NCBI GenBank assembly: GCA_037576215.1
Contig: JBANDB010000002.1
Coordinates: forward strand, 6,076,001 to 6,140,000
Direction of reading: 5' to 3'
DNA: 64,000 nucleotides
From: Armillaria gallica
Lineage: Eukaryota; Basidiomycota; Agaricomycetes; Agaricales; Physalacriaceae
In this document: positions 35,290 to 46,141 of the stretch, piece after piece
Layout of the letters: each line of letters begins with the position of its first letter
Numbering within the stretch: position 1 is the stretch's first letter
Made by a program: the position numbers and the translations under genes
Notes under the pieces: generated by a model
The model's input: the letters and a program-made list of their open reading frames with translations, nothing else
What the model was told of the DNA's origin: nothing
The model's database searches: none

Positions 35290-36267
35290 AGTGATGTTCG
35301 GGTCGGGTCAGGCAGGGTTTTGAGGGCTTGGGCTGGGTAGTTGAGGGCTTGGGTCGACGTTTTTACAAGCCCGAGCCTTAAGCCCTGACCCAGGTCGGGT
35401 CGGGTCAGGCTTGGGTAGTAGGCCTAGGCTTGATATATATATAGCACATCAAAGAAGTACATGAATATCTATTCTGCTTCATAACAATCATCGTCGAGAT
35501 CAATAGCTAGCCTACCCTTGACCTTCCGATGAACTGAGGACATCAGCTCATCATCTTCCATTTCCTCATCGAGAATATCCTCCTCCGTCTTTAGTGTGGG
35601 TAGATCCTTGAAATAGGATATGTTACTGTGTCGGAATGCTGACTTGAGAATCTGAAGTGCTTCTACAACGTCACCATGAAGGCGATTGCGCCGTTTTGAG
35701 ATTGTAATACCACTTGAAGAAAATATCTTCTCGCTTGACACAGACGAAGCCATGACAGGTAGATAGTCCCGATTGATAGGACGTACCTGATATTGCTTTT
35801 AATCATATTTCCAACCTTTCTAGACATGGATGGCCACTTATGACATGCTTTGACCTCCAATTTTTCGTTTTCTGGAGGTCAAAGTATGTCATAATTGAGC
35901 ATCTATGGAAAGAGGGGTTCAAAAACAAGGATTACTATGGTAGAACAACGTGTATAGGTAAGTGGTATAGTTTTGGTATAGAATATTGATAATTTTGCTG
36001 AGCGAGGGATAGAAAACTGAGGCGACGTGGACGTGAGAGTCAAGAAGAAAGCCGTGATCAGTTGGTACAGCAGTGGATCACATGATATCAAATGCCGTCC
36101 AATGCCGGCACCGATCACCGGGCCGGAAGCCCAGGGCTTGGGCTTTCCTGAGTCGACACCCGAGCCTTGAGCCCACCAAAGCCCAACACGAGGGTCGGGC
36201 TTTTCAGGGTCGGGTTGGGCTGGGTTGGGCTGGGTCATGGGCTTTAAGCCTGACCTGAACATCACTA
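35290..36267. mobile_element. hAT-like DNA transposon relic, 978 bp, nested in the retroelement
   Basis: Terminal inverted repeats start TAGTGATGTTC at 35290 and end GAACATCACTA at 36267. The 8-bp target duplication CTTCTGTG flanks it exactly (35282-35289 and 36268-36275), which is diagnostic for hAT elements. Both subterminal regions are rich in GGGCTTGGG/GGGTCGGG motifs in opposite orientations. Only a C-terminal transposase fragment remains, so it is an internally deleted, non-autonomous copy that would need a transposase in trans. It interrupts the pol frame of the surrounding chromovirus. Confidence 0.92.
35469..35753 (-). pseudogene. hAT transposase C-terminal dimerisation fragment
   Basis: The 94-codon frame begins MASSVSSEKIFSSSGITISK and continues RRNRLHGDVVEALQILKSAF, the hallmark of the hATC dimerisation region. 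It ends with an acidic tail. PINRDYLPV precedes it in frame. The catalytic DDE core and the N-terminal BED finger are absent, so it cannot be active alone. Confidence 0.85.
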
Positions 36268-36475
36268 CTTCTGTGTGATGTTCCTCGAAGTGTTCGTCAT
36301 CCATCTCATTAGTGACCATATCCTCGACCTTAACCTTGGACGAGGTAGGCTGGCAATAGTTGTCCGGTAGTCGTGCTGACTGTCGGTCGTGGTTGTTATC
36401 TCCTCTGACTTCTGTTCCACAGGTGGTTCCTGTCTCCTCATCCGCCACTTCCTCCATGGTGACTCTTCCTTGTAG

Positions 36476-39400
36476 TCATTGGTTCGGCGGGTCAGGTTTC
36501 TTCAACCTGTACCTCCTGGTGACTTTGTCCGCTTCCTCTCCATCTAGAACTGTTCCCTTGATTCTCTTGCCATTCACGATGACACACTTCCTTTCAAAGT
36601 CCAGGATGACCTTGTTCCAATGCATGAACGGGGTTCCCATGATGATGTCATATTTATCGATGTTAACTACATCGAAATATTCCAAACCCTTGAATCCGTC
36701 GGATTCGACTTGGGAATAGGTTCCGAAGTTTATCTTTGCACGGCTGCCTACCATACCAAGCTGTAGTACCACTGGTGTCCGTAATTGGGACACTGTTGCT
36801 TTCGATATGTCGGTGAATGCAGGTGACATCGCCGTTGCCGTGCTCCCACTATCCCATAATGTCACTGCCTCGAGACCATTGACATCCAGTTCTGTAACTA
36901 GACATCTCTTGTCCTTAGGTAGGGGACGGTCGGTGAGCTCCTTTTGTACGCGTAGCTGTACTTTTCCCCATTGCGGTACAGTGTCACCCGCCTCTGTCAT
37001 GGTGTTCATCGCTGGTTCTCCCGGGCGTTCAACCTCACTCGGGTTGACCCTTATTCTTAAGACAGGGCTGGTTGCACTGTCAGGTATTGGTCCCCCGAAC
37101 TCTGACAGTGGTATAGTCTGCATGGTATCCTCGCTCAGATGGCCATATACTATCTCATCCCCCGATTCATCCTCGCCTGACAATCCTGCCTGATCGTTCA
37201 CGTATCCTTCAGTATCCGCCATAACGTTCATCCGTTCCCCGTTATCTCCGGAGTCGTCGCTGTCACCGTATTCATCCTCATAAACTTCAAGATCTACGTT
37301 GTCGAACTCGGCTTCTTCGCCCGCGCTCTCCGAATCTACGTCTGGGTGTTCGTCTGCTCCTACTGATTCGGATATTGTGTCCAGTATGATGCTGTGGGCA
37401 GCTCGAATTTGCACGTAGGATGGCTTCTTCCCATTATCCGGGCATTCCTGGCTCAAGACAATGTGTCCCTCGTTGCCGCATCTGAAGCATATGGTCACGC
37501 GCTCACGAATCCTCTTGTCATTACCCCCAGCTCCTCTCGTGTCTGGCATTCTGGGCTTCGTAGTTCTAGGCGCTGGCGTCACCTTTTTCTCTGCCAGTGG
37601 CGGTCTGTCCTGTGCCTTTGCCTGATTTGGCGTGACTTGGTGGGGCTGTGATGGCTGGAACCGTCTCCTGATTCCAAAGTTGTTTGTCTTCTGTACCTTG
37701 ATTTCCAAGATTTTTTGTGGTGTACGGTCATCCGAGCTCTTGTAGGCTTTTGCAGATTTTGCAAACCTCCGTTCTGCTCGTAGGGCGTATTCCACGTCTA
37801 AACCGGCCTGGTAGAGTTCCTCTAAATCGTTGTACTCAACTGACATCTTGTCTGCGAATATCCGTGTCTGGATATGTCTCGGAAGCCCCTCCATGAATTT
37901 GCTCTTGATTGAGTATTCATCTGGTTGGATGTCCATATCGTCCACCAATTGTTTGATAAGGTCCTTCCACCCCTCAACTGATTCATCGGCGTCCTCCCAC
38001 TTCGCATCTTTGAATGCCTGTCTGGCATCCTACAACGCGGAGTCGTGTATGAAACGGTTGTATATGTCAATTATCATCTCGAGGAATGTCGGTGTGCTCT
38101 TATCGTGCCGATCCAGCCTATACTGGAACCATTGTTTCGCTTTGCCATCCAGGAGTGAGTCCAGGATAAACAATCTCTCCTCGTCCCTCTCCTGGCCTTC
38201 AAGCTGGGCGATCCTGTAGCCATAGACCACGCTTCTGAGCCACTCCCAGAATATCTCCCGAGATGCCGTGCCATCATATTTCTTTATCATTTTTGGGTTG
38301 AACCGTGTTCCCTTGACCCCATCCAGTATTGATATGACGCTACCCAGGTTCTTCCGTACGAACTCCACGATTTGTTGGTATTTCCGTTCGGTATGTCGTA
38401 CCTTCGCTTCAGTGTACCGTGCCGATGGGGCCGCAGACACCCCTCGAGAGGGTGGGCGTGGCGTAAACGGGTCTCTACGACGGCGATCATCGCCGCTCTC
38501 ATCTCCCGAGCTGTTGTGATCGCTTGGATCACCATCCTCGCGACCTCTTTCTCGGTAGTCCTGGTTTCTGTCAGCGTGGTCCCGCCGTTGGTTCTTATCT
38601 CTGTCGTTTCGCCTCTTGTCAGGGTTCTCCTTATTTTGATCACCATCCGGGCGGATCCAGGCATTATTATTATCGTCAAAAACGATTCCTTGGTCTTGGA
38701 CCGTGGGCTCTATTCCGTCCCTAATCTGGCTAATGCGTATCCTTTGGAGCGCAACTCTGTTTTTTAGTTCACGGATATTGTCCGGTGTTTTACATCCAGA
38801 CGGTCGCTCCTTCCTAGAAATCGCCGTGCCTTCCCCTTCGTCTTTGGCGGGCTTAGATTCCACCGGTCGCGGTTTGGGTTTCTTTTGTTCACATTTGGGC
38901 ATCGGTGATGGCTGGTCCTCATCCACCGGCGTCTCCGTCACTGGTGACTTCCCTTTGGCCAGTCGCGCTTCTATCTTCGCACGCTGTTCCTCGAATGATA
39001 GCACCATTGGTTTTTGGTCCCCTAGTGCTGCCCTGTCCTTCCTCACTGCTTCCTCGGTTAAACGTATATCACGTCCCAGTAGTGCTGTCAGCATTTCGTT
39101 ATTGTATTGACTAATATACTCATTCGATCTCTTATCGATATTGACGAACCCAAGACATTCAAATACCCGTGTGGCCTGGGCATGTGCCACTTGTCTCAGT
39201 ACAACCCTCTGTGCGTATGCCATCGCCGCCAGTTGCTCCTTCATCGCCTCTTGTACCCTGACTGGGTCCTTGATGAATTCCTCCACCGCCGCTTTCGCCT
39301 CTGCTGCGTCTGCATCGGCCATGATTTTGTCAAAGTCGGTCACCCCGTTACTGGGTTTCGTGTCGTCCTCTGAATTTTCACGTCCAGTCCCCTTGTTCTC

Positions 39401-40069
39401 GGGACTCCTCGCGGCCATTGGCTGATCAACAACTGGGGACCCCGATCGTGATGTCGTAGTGACGGTCGCCTCCTGCGGGTGCGTCGCTGTCTCCATGGGG
39501 TCATCGCCATCCGTCTCCTCTTCCGATTCGTCAGAGTCGTCGGCGTCTGCCACTGTGGTAGGCTTTGGTACTGGAACTGGTTTCCTCCAGTTGTGGCTGT
39601 CCGAGGGAACGGGTGTCTTCCGGTTCACACTGTCAAATGCTGGATTGGGGCGAAAGTTGTCCAATGACATCGGTACGTAACCTCCTTCGTACAGTGATTT
39701 GGGAGAGATCGGCGCTGAGGTCGGCGCCTCTTCATCTCGTCAGTCAATAGACGGCTGTCTAGAGTTGAGAATCGCATCGAGGTCGTACGGTATGGTGTCC
39801 TCTAGTGGATCTTCCACTGAGTAGTCGCCATCCGCCTCGCCATCTTCCACCACTTCGCCGTTCCATATGCGGTCGGAGTCGGTGGCCGGATTGAGCTTGA
39901 ACGTAAGTCCAGGCTTCTTCGCTTCTGAGGACTCCTTCCCTTGCCTCGCGGCGAGGTCAATCCTCGGGGCCTCGTCTTCTCCTCTATCTCGTGGCGCTGT
40001 CGTCTTGACGTTGCCCGTTCCTTTCTTGTTCTTTCGTGGTTTTGGCATCGTTTGCTGGTGACGTGTCAA
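36476..40069 (-). pseudogene. Chromovirus gag-protease frame with three in-frame stops
   Basis: One frame from the ATG at 40069 to the TGA at 36476-36478, continuing in frame into pol beyond it. Internal stops are TGA at 39740-39742 and TAG at 38030-38032. The first 109 codons are basic (MPKPRKNKKG). The large gag part has acidic and Arg/Asp-rich stretches, then a capsid-like region (YDGTASREIFWEWLRSVVYG, LDSLLDGKAKQWFQ, WKDLIKQLVDDMDIQPDEYS), a zinc knuckle CFRCGNEGHIVLSQEC with wider than usual spacing, and an aspartic protease with catalytic LWDSGSTATAMSP. Around the TAG the homology reads on without shift, so it is a point mutation or a readthrough codon. Confidence 0.9.
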
Positions 40070-40150
40070 GTGTGGAAAGACGAAATTTCCGGGAAATTGA
40101 GTATGGAAGGAGAAGGTAGTTGTTGAATATAGTTGGAAAAGTTAAAAAAG

Positions 40151-40343
40151 TGTAAGGGGTACTTAATCTTGCGGTACGCGACGTAACTTAGACCAATGTA
40201 TATTGATCAACTACGTGTTGTGTACAAGATAAAGACTACTGATTACTAATGCTGTGCATGGTATATAAGGGCGTCAGCGAAGCCGATGCCAAACAGTAGA
40301 TATGATTTTAGATGAGTAGATGGTTAGGGCGTAGTCCCTTACA
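40151..40343 (-). repeat. 5' LTR, 193 bp
   Basis: Identical to 28240-28432. It is followed on the plus strand by CTAGC (40344-40348), the second copy of the target-site duplication. Confidence 0.97.
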
Positions 40344-40540
40344 CTAGCCTTGCAAGATTCTATGTCAATCGGAGTTTTTCTCGAGCGAGCACTCACGAGT
40401 AAGATGAAACAAACTTTTTTGCTATCCAGAATTCCTTCATATTGATGAATTGAATCCATCAGTAGAAAAAAATTCTTGTCGGAAAGCCTGAACTGTGATC
40501 TCGCACAAAGCAAGACTCCTTTTCTTGAGCAGAATCCGCA

Positions 40541-40547
40541 TATAAAG
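40541..40547 (+). promoter_or_regulatory. TATA box of SSP-F
   Basis: CATATAAAGC, 50 bp before the ATG, within a promoter shared with SSP-A. The retroelement LTR ends about 200 bp upstream, so the core promoter was left intact but distal sequence was displaced by 12 kb. Confidence 0.65.
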
Positions 40548-40590
40548 CTCAGGTAGCTTCAATAACATCCCAGGTTGAAAACGGTTTCCC

Positions 40591-41069
40591 ATGAAATTCC
40601 TCGCATCCGTCCTCTCTGTCGTGGCTGTCGTGGCCGGTGCTCCCATGGGCTCCGGGCCCACAGATGCAATTGACATAGCCTCCCGTGCTCCCGTAAGTCT
40701 CGCCTCCTTAAGCGTCAATCCCCCGCTCACGTCGTACAGAATGCAGGCAACCCCGGATTCTATTTCTGCAAAGACGCAAACTTTGAGAACACGTGTACAT
40801 ATTCCACTACCGCGAGTGGAGTATGCATCACCTTTGCGCCGGGTGATGCGTGGATCGATAATATTTCGTCAGTGCGCCCGGATATCGGGATGACCTGCAT
40901 GCTTTATTCGTAAGTACTGCGTCATATTAAAGTTTGGAACTCAACCTGAACCGATGACAGGGCGGTGGGATGCAAAGGAAATTCTCTCCCTGTTACCGAA
41001 GAGATACCGAGTCTCCTTCCGCTGGGATGGAATGATCTGACACGTTCTTACGTATGCACCCGGGAGTGA
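40591..41069 (+). CDS. Small secreted Cys-rich protein SSP-F, 126 aa (pairs with SSP-A)
   Basis: Exons 40591-40692 (102 nt), 40740-40909 (170 nt) and 40961-41069 (109 nt), identical in length to SSP-A. The signal peptide is MKFLASVLSVVAVVAGAP, then DAIDIASRAP. Exon 2 encodes FYFCKDANFENTCTYST, VCITFAPGDAWIDNISSV and RPDIGMTC; exon 3 encodes VGCKGN and a final SYVCTRE. The FEN in place of FEG loses the Gly of the Greek-key-like pattern. Intact and probably secreted; function unknown. Its upstream region now contains the chromovirus. Confidence 0.87.
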
Positions 41070-41401
41070 GGAAAGGGCGTAAGAGGATTGTTGTATGCCA
41101 TCTCCCGTAGCATGATGTATAGAGTATAACGTGCATTACAGAGCTTCAGCCGTTTCGTTGCCAAGCGTAACAGCAGTGGCCTAAGAGACGTCTCCTATAT
41201 GTATTTGGAAACGGTCCCACCAACAAGATGCCAAGGTAGTCGTAACCTCGATCATGGCGACTACCAATTGGTCCTAGAAGGAGACGCTATCCCGTTTGTT
41301 CAGAGCGTATCGAAATATCCTTGCGGTTTGGATCAATCATAAGCAAAGCAAGTTTTCTTAACATTGAAAGTCAGTCGTCAATACAACATGCAGAATAAAC
41401 A
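41070..41401. other. Intergenic
   Basis: Lies between the convergent SSP-F and XPA-like gene 1. Nothing recognised. Confidence 0.4.
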
Positions 41402-42799
41402 TCAGCGAATTGACGCATACATCCAGTCGTCGGGATCATACATTCTGCAACCGTCACAATGCCCTGGTGCGCATGTTTCGTGTACGAATTCGTCCCCAAG
41501 GGGACCGTATGGGGGCCACCAAACTTCAAGCAAAGCCTTGTCCTTCAACTTGGACCCACGCAACTGTTTTACCGATGTTGGACTCAATGCGAATCCAGTC
41601 ATCAATTCCAACGGGAATTCTTCCCAGTCCCAGCGCGTGTTTGAAATGGCCTTGTCTGCCAAAGCAAGAACTCTGTAGGTGATAGAATCAGTCTTGGTCC
41701 GGGCATCTTACACAAGGACAGCGTACCTCTGGTTATGCCCTTCAAAGCCACCATGACAATCCATGGCACGTTGTTGAACTTCTTCGTAGTTCAGTATTTG
41801 GAGTGGATCAAGGCCCAGCGCAGGACTATCGGCGGTTTTCCTTTCGAGACCATCGAGCTCATGTTGCTTCAGCTGTCGTATCTGTTAGCCCTAGCCATGA
41901 AAGTGGACGAGACACGCGTACAAGGAACAGATTCATAGCTTCGAACTCGGTGATGCGCCTGAAACTAGTCCTAAAGGCAAAATTCTCCGGCAGAGTGTCT
42001 TTCGTAGACCCAAGCTTCGGAGGCTCATATGAGGGAGGTCTCTTGGCATAGTTGGGAACCCAGCGCTGTAGACATCTCAGGAGGTGGACTGCATATTTCC
42101 TTGATTTGGCTTCGTCCTCCTTTATCCACGCGGCCCGGGCGGCCTTGGTCAGTCGAGTGACTGTTACGCCCGTTCCGTCGAAGTCTTTGTCCAAACTAGA
42201 AGAATATTAGAAAATGGATGCAATTTACTCACGCGATTGGGTACTCACTATTCATGTACGCTCTTCACTGTGTCCGGCAATTCCCCATGCTTCCTGCGAC
42301 ATACATCTTGGACTTGTGGAATGGAGTAGAGTTTCATCAGATACCCAGAGCTGCTCACTTGCTGCTCGTAGGTCAAGGCCTTGATATCTTCGTCGCTGAG
42401 TTTGTACTGCTTCTTCGCTAAAAGAAGGGCGAATATTGGCAGCATATATGTAGGGTTAACAGATTATTCACCTTCGCCCTTGGTGATTGTCTGTAGAAAT
42501 GATGAACTTCGTCACCGTAAAATGTGCACGAACAACGAACCCTCATGCATCATGCCCTGATTGAATTTGAACGTAGAATCAACTTTCCAAGCAAGGGTGT
42601 TCTTCAGCTCCTCCTTCCAAGCCTTTTTCTTCTCCCTGGTAATCCTCGCCTTTCGCGCTTCTTCCGTCTCTTCCTTGACTTTCATGCCACGTTTCGGGGT
42701 GCCGCTCTTTGTGGCCTTCACACGTTTGGGAGTCGCAGGTACAACAGCATACTCTTCATCTGCATCGGCCTTGCCTTTCCTCTTCCTTGAGGATGACAT
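41402..42799 (-). CDS. XPA-like domain protein, copy 1 (CAPGHCDGCR family)
   Basis: Multi-exon gene paralogous to the one at 49244-50634. The N-terminus is Lys-rich and nuclear-looking (MSSSRKRKGKAD, TPKRVKATKSGTPKRG), followed by ARITREKKKAWKEELK. Then comes AKKQYKLSDEDIKALTYEQQ with SSGYLMKLYSIPQVQDVCRRK, which resembles the DNA-binding half of XPA-type proteins (tentative). The rest is family-specific: VTRLTKAARAAW, EFEAMNLFLV, NYEEVQQRAMDCHGGFEGHN, ALLEVWWPPYGPLGDEFV and near the end CAPGHCDGCRM. Downstream junctions keep frame, but the first donor (GAGG|GTTCG near 42525) leaves the wrong phase, so exon 1 may be damaged or spliced unusually. Function unknown; possibly DNA-binding. Confidence 0.6.
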
Positions 42800-43398
42800 C
42801 CGTGTAGGCTCTTGGAAAATAAATTGTGCTGTAATGTGTAAGGCAATGACTCGAGATTCGAAATGTTTGGCTTACACACTATCTAAAGCGACAGCAGGAA
42901 GAATCGCATACGGGGAAATGTATAACTGCACGAACGGGTGAACGAGATGGTGGTTCGGGGAAACTGGAATTCGGCATATGCCGAGGCCCGCTCGGTGTGC
43001 TAAAAATAGTGCTTACGCCTTCCTTCAGATGTCCCAATCACGATTGATTTCCCTCCCCAGGTCCTTGGAAGTCGGTATCTCTATGTATGTCACTATGGAA
43101 ATATTTCTTCAAGTTCATGAGTCTGCAAAGCAATTCCGATGCCAGCAACGATGTTCCAATGCAAAAATCCTTTTTCCCGACTCCGAAGAATCGGCATCAA
43201 TATCTACCTTGCCATTGCTCTGCCCTTGTCTTTCACCATTCTGATTTCTTGAGGGCATACCGGCATCCAGAACTGGGTTACATGGCAGAGGGAGGGTGAA
43301 ATAGAGGTAACCTGTGGATAATGAATGCAGCAACAAGGATATTTTGAATCCTGGTGGTTTTCAACATCTGCGACAGCCCGAAATGTTATAAAAAAGCA
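42800..43398. other. Intergenic, XPA-like gene 1 upstream
   Basis: Presumed promoter. Short frames at 42978-43336 have no domain. Confidence 0.35.
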
Positions 43399-43525
43399 AG
43401 CACAAGAATAGCCGCAGTTGAATATGTAGTATATCTATGTGGTCGTTAGTATCACTGTCATGGATAAGAGGTGTTCGCTTGCCATGAACATATACGCGAC
43501 GACTTAGAATTGAGCAGGTTAATCA
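43399..43525 (+). repeat. Dispersed repeat R4, copy 1
   Basis: About 120 bp matching 47607-47728 with scattered mismatches (blocks AGCACAAGAATAG, TTGAATATGTAGT, GTGTTCGCTTGCCATGAA, ATATACGCGACGA). It lies near the 3' side of the intact caspase gene. Confidence 0.7.
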
Positions 43526-43800
43526 ACTGCCCCAGTTGAATAGTGACTACGCAGAACGATATGATCCTCCGCTTTAATAGTAAAAAACCAAGAATGCGAA
43601 ATGTGTTCTTATATGGCATAACAGTGATCGTAAGAATAGTATGACTACATATCGAATATTAAAGATAGACGGTAGGGGGATAACACCCAACGGTAGCAGG
43701 TATTAGCAGTTGAAAGACATCAATATTAACGGAAATAATGTCTGTCATAGACAGTGGCACCTTGAAAGCTGCACAGGGCGCCCTGGTGACGGTCACAGTC

Positions 43801-45986
43801 CTAGCCTGACGATGCGCCCTTGAGTCCCCTTTTCTGAACAACGGCAACACACATCGAGTCCCACAAGTACCTGCTATCCGGCGCGGCTCGCTTTGCACTG
43901 CGGATTATATTGAAAGGCGACTCCTGGACGATACCCGACAAGTCCAGATACTCCGTTGAGTAGAAAAGCTTCAAGAACCCAACATCGACATCCTGTCCAT
44001 CTCTTAGCGTGTACATGTGCGGAACCGTCCCACTCGCACCGTACCCAATGGCCAACGATTCTCTCGGAGGAAGAGAAACATCAACGCTCTTCTTCGCGCT
44101 TCCCGGTTGATAGTACGAACCTGCAAAGGGAGTCATGAGAGCGGAAACTGAGGATTAAAAAGATGGCGTACTGATACTCAAGTCGCTGACATCAAAATAG
44201 AACATCGACACATAAAGAGGTAACGGCGCCGTATTGGTTATCTTGAATCCATAGATCGCATCCTCATCAACATCGACCATGATCACACCTCCAGTGTTCA
44301 GATCATGGCCATTGGGATCAGGTATCAAAATCTCCAGCAAGTCATCCGTGTACTCCCCTGTCTCTTTAAGCTTCATACACTCGAGTGTACTTCCGGCGAG
44401 GGGACTCGGCCCTTTGTTCGAATGGCGAAGGTACCAGTAAAAATGAGCCGAACTCTGGAGCATGCGGTGGAGAGCGCCCGGATCATCGATGTCAACTGTG
44501 AATGGCATGCGTGTCAACCTATTTTGCCGACAGACCGTATCCATGATCTCGAAATGGATCACATCGCCCTCCGCGACAACGACCAGATCTGGTTCATCAT
44601 CGTGGCTCTTCACCAAATGGAACCTCCTCCTTCCTGCTCGCGTCTCGTTCGCTATCCGGTTGAAGATGCCGAGTAACCTTTCATCCGGCTCGATGAAAAG
44701 GCGGACATCTTGGTCCTCACCGGCTCGAGTCTGTAAGGCATATCCGGGATCAGCAAGGCGGAATGGCGCTTCATTGCCCTCCGCGGAGAGAAATCTACAT
44801 GAGGAGCTGAAAGCGGCTGTATTTGAAACAACGACGGCTCCCAGAGAAGATTTCATATCTCTATCAGCAAAGACAGCGAACTCGGCGTTCTTTGTGATCC
44901 CATGGGCTTCACCGGCTTCCAAAACGTACTGGCCAGGAGTGTCTGAGGGTGCGCGGATGAGGTACAATTCGCTGTGTGGGTTGACTACTTTGGAATTGAA
45001 TAGGTATCGAGATTGGTGGTCACCTTCACACTGTGGGTCTTGTCTGTAACGGACAGATCAGTGTTAGCAGACTAGGACACGAAGGCGGGCTTACGGATGA
45101 AGATCAGGCAGACTGGTTATCACGTCCTTGTAAGTAAGCTTGTCGACGCCCTTTTCCCGTAGCAAGCTCAACAACGCTGAAGTAAATACGCCACGCCCAT
45201 CTTTTTCTCCGGCTTCCTGCCCGTGCTTACAGGCTGCAAGGAGCACGTGTGATAACAGACCTGTCTTTTCGAATCCCTTTCCAACGTCACTCGCCCGAGC
45301 ATCTGACTCAATATCATGCAAGAGGTTTTGAGCGATGGTATAAGTCTCTGGGAGATCGATCCCACGAACAGTAAAAGTAGGATCATCGTCGTCCGTTCGC
45401 GTGCCCGATCCAGAGTGACAACAATCGAGAATGATGGTCTGTTGGTACACCTGATTAGATACCATGCGTGATAGAAACAAGGGAACCTTACGATGTTGTC
45501 TGATTTTTTCGCTGCAAGATCTGCGAGAAGATGAGAGAGCCTCATATCTAGCACACCTTGACCTCGCTTGGAATCGTCCGACCCGCTCGTGATAAAGTCG
45601 TGTGGAAGCAGCATTTGTATCTTCCCATTGGCGCTGGACCATCCCGACGGTGCATTCGCCTCAGCTCCATGCCCTGCATAGAAGATGAGCATTGGGTCAT
45701 CCTTCTTGATCGCTGGATTGTTCCCAAGGTCTTTAATTGCCGCCTCGATAGTCAACCTCGTGCCTTCCTCGTTGCGAAGATTCTTGATTTGTCCCGTTGG
45801 AACGCGGAGAATCTCTTGTAAAAATGTGCTGATGGCGTCGGCATCGGCAACAGCACCACTCAGGTTTGGGATCCCGTTCGAAAGGTACTTGTCGATGCCG
45901 ATAACCAGCGCAAATAAGGACGGAGGAGGGTTAACCCTTGCAAAATCAATGTCATACCCTAGGACATGAAAACAGAAACCAACCAT
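43801..45986 (-). CDS. Caspase-domain (peptidase C14) protein, intact copy, 676 aa
   Basis: Four exons: 45492-45986, 45095-45438, 44172-45043 and 43801-44120, in frame. The p20-like domain starts at about residue 23 (SLFALVIGIDKYLSNGIPNL, SGAVADADAISTFLQ). The catalytic His106 is in FYAGHGAEA and the catalytic Cys172 in LDCCHSG, followed by GLLSHVLLAACKHGQEAGEK and GVFTSALLSLLREKG. The C-terminal half (about 280-676) is a beta-rich region of unknown fold with YLIRAPSDTPGQYVLEAG and VPHMYTLRDGQDVDVGFLK. Basidiomycetes have many such proteins, presumed to act in cell death or non-self recognition; the substrate is unknown. The start is uncertain, since an upstream frame to 46141 could add an exon. 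A decayed duplicate lies at 57.2-59.3 kb. Confidence 0.88.
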
Positions 45987-46141
45987 CCAATGGTATTCGA
46001 CTGGGGAGGACTGGAAAGTTCTGGCTTATTGCCATCTCCCTGCATGGACTCTGGGGTTAACGACGGCGGAGAAGACGGCTCTGCTGGACGATCTACAACC
46101 CTGCAAAGCTTGAGTAAGTGAATAGATCTTCGTTCACCCAA

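Larger units (their letters stand above)
31566..36457 (-). pseudogene. Chromovirus pol (RT, RNase H, integrase, chromodomain), disrupted
   Basis: Domains in order on the minus strand: linker from MEEVADEETG (36457), then reverse transcriptase (KYRYHLPRCP region, RSKIDLSDAYEQVHI, catalytic VYIDDIFVFS near 34255), RNase H (ICDASKSRVGAMYGQ, VITDHKALEFFKTQ), integrase with an HHCC zinc finger (LGHYSFQR, then CKTCGECQQC near 32810) and a DDE core (MDFVGPFPEV, SDRDPKF, LTERMNRTIGQ), and a C-terminal chromodomain (WFVDEIVAHQWTDRSKL, MTWEPLEHCKDLVALDRYL). Breaks: TGA at 35009, 34571, 34187, 33410 and 32543; TAG at 33284; a frameshift near 32070; a 1-nt shift near 35220; and the hAT insertion at 35290-36267. 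Apart from these the frame is continuous. Confidence 0.93.
28240..40343 (-). mobile_element. Ty3/gypsy chromovirus LTR retrotransposon, 12.1 kb, non-autonomous
   Basis: Bounded by two identical 193-bp LTRs (TG...CA ends) and the 5-bp target duplication CTAGC (28235-28239 and 40344-40348). The coding strand is minus. In order, from 40.1 kb down: gag, zinc knuckle, protease, reverse transcriptase, RNase H, integrase, chromodomain, then a long extra reading frame. A run of eight C (28433-28440; G on the coding strand) directly next to the 3' LTR serves as polypurine tract. No standard tRNA primer site is evident next to the 5' LTR. Gag-pol and the extra ORF are interrupted by many in-frame stops, by at least two frameshifts and by a hAT element. 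Identical LTRs imply a recent insertion, so the copy was probably mobilised in trans. Confidence 0.96.

Noticed and set aside
28240..40343. UGA recoding as a sense codon in the retroelement
   Set aside because: Host genes here use TGA as a normal stop (for example SSP-A, SSP-F, UbiA), and TAG stops and frameshifts also occur, so mutation is the simpler explanation.
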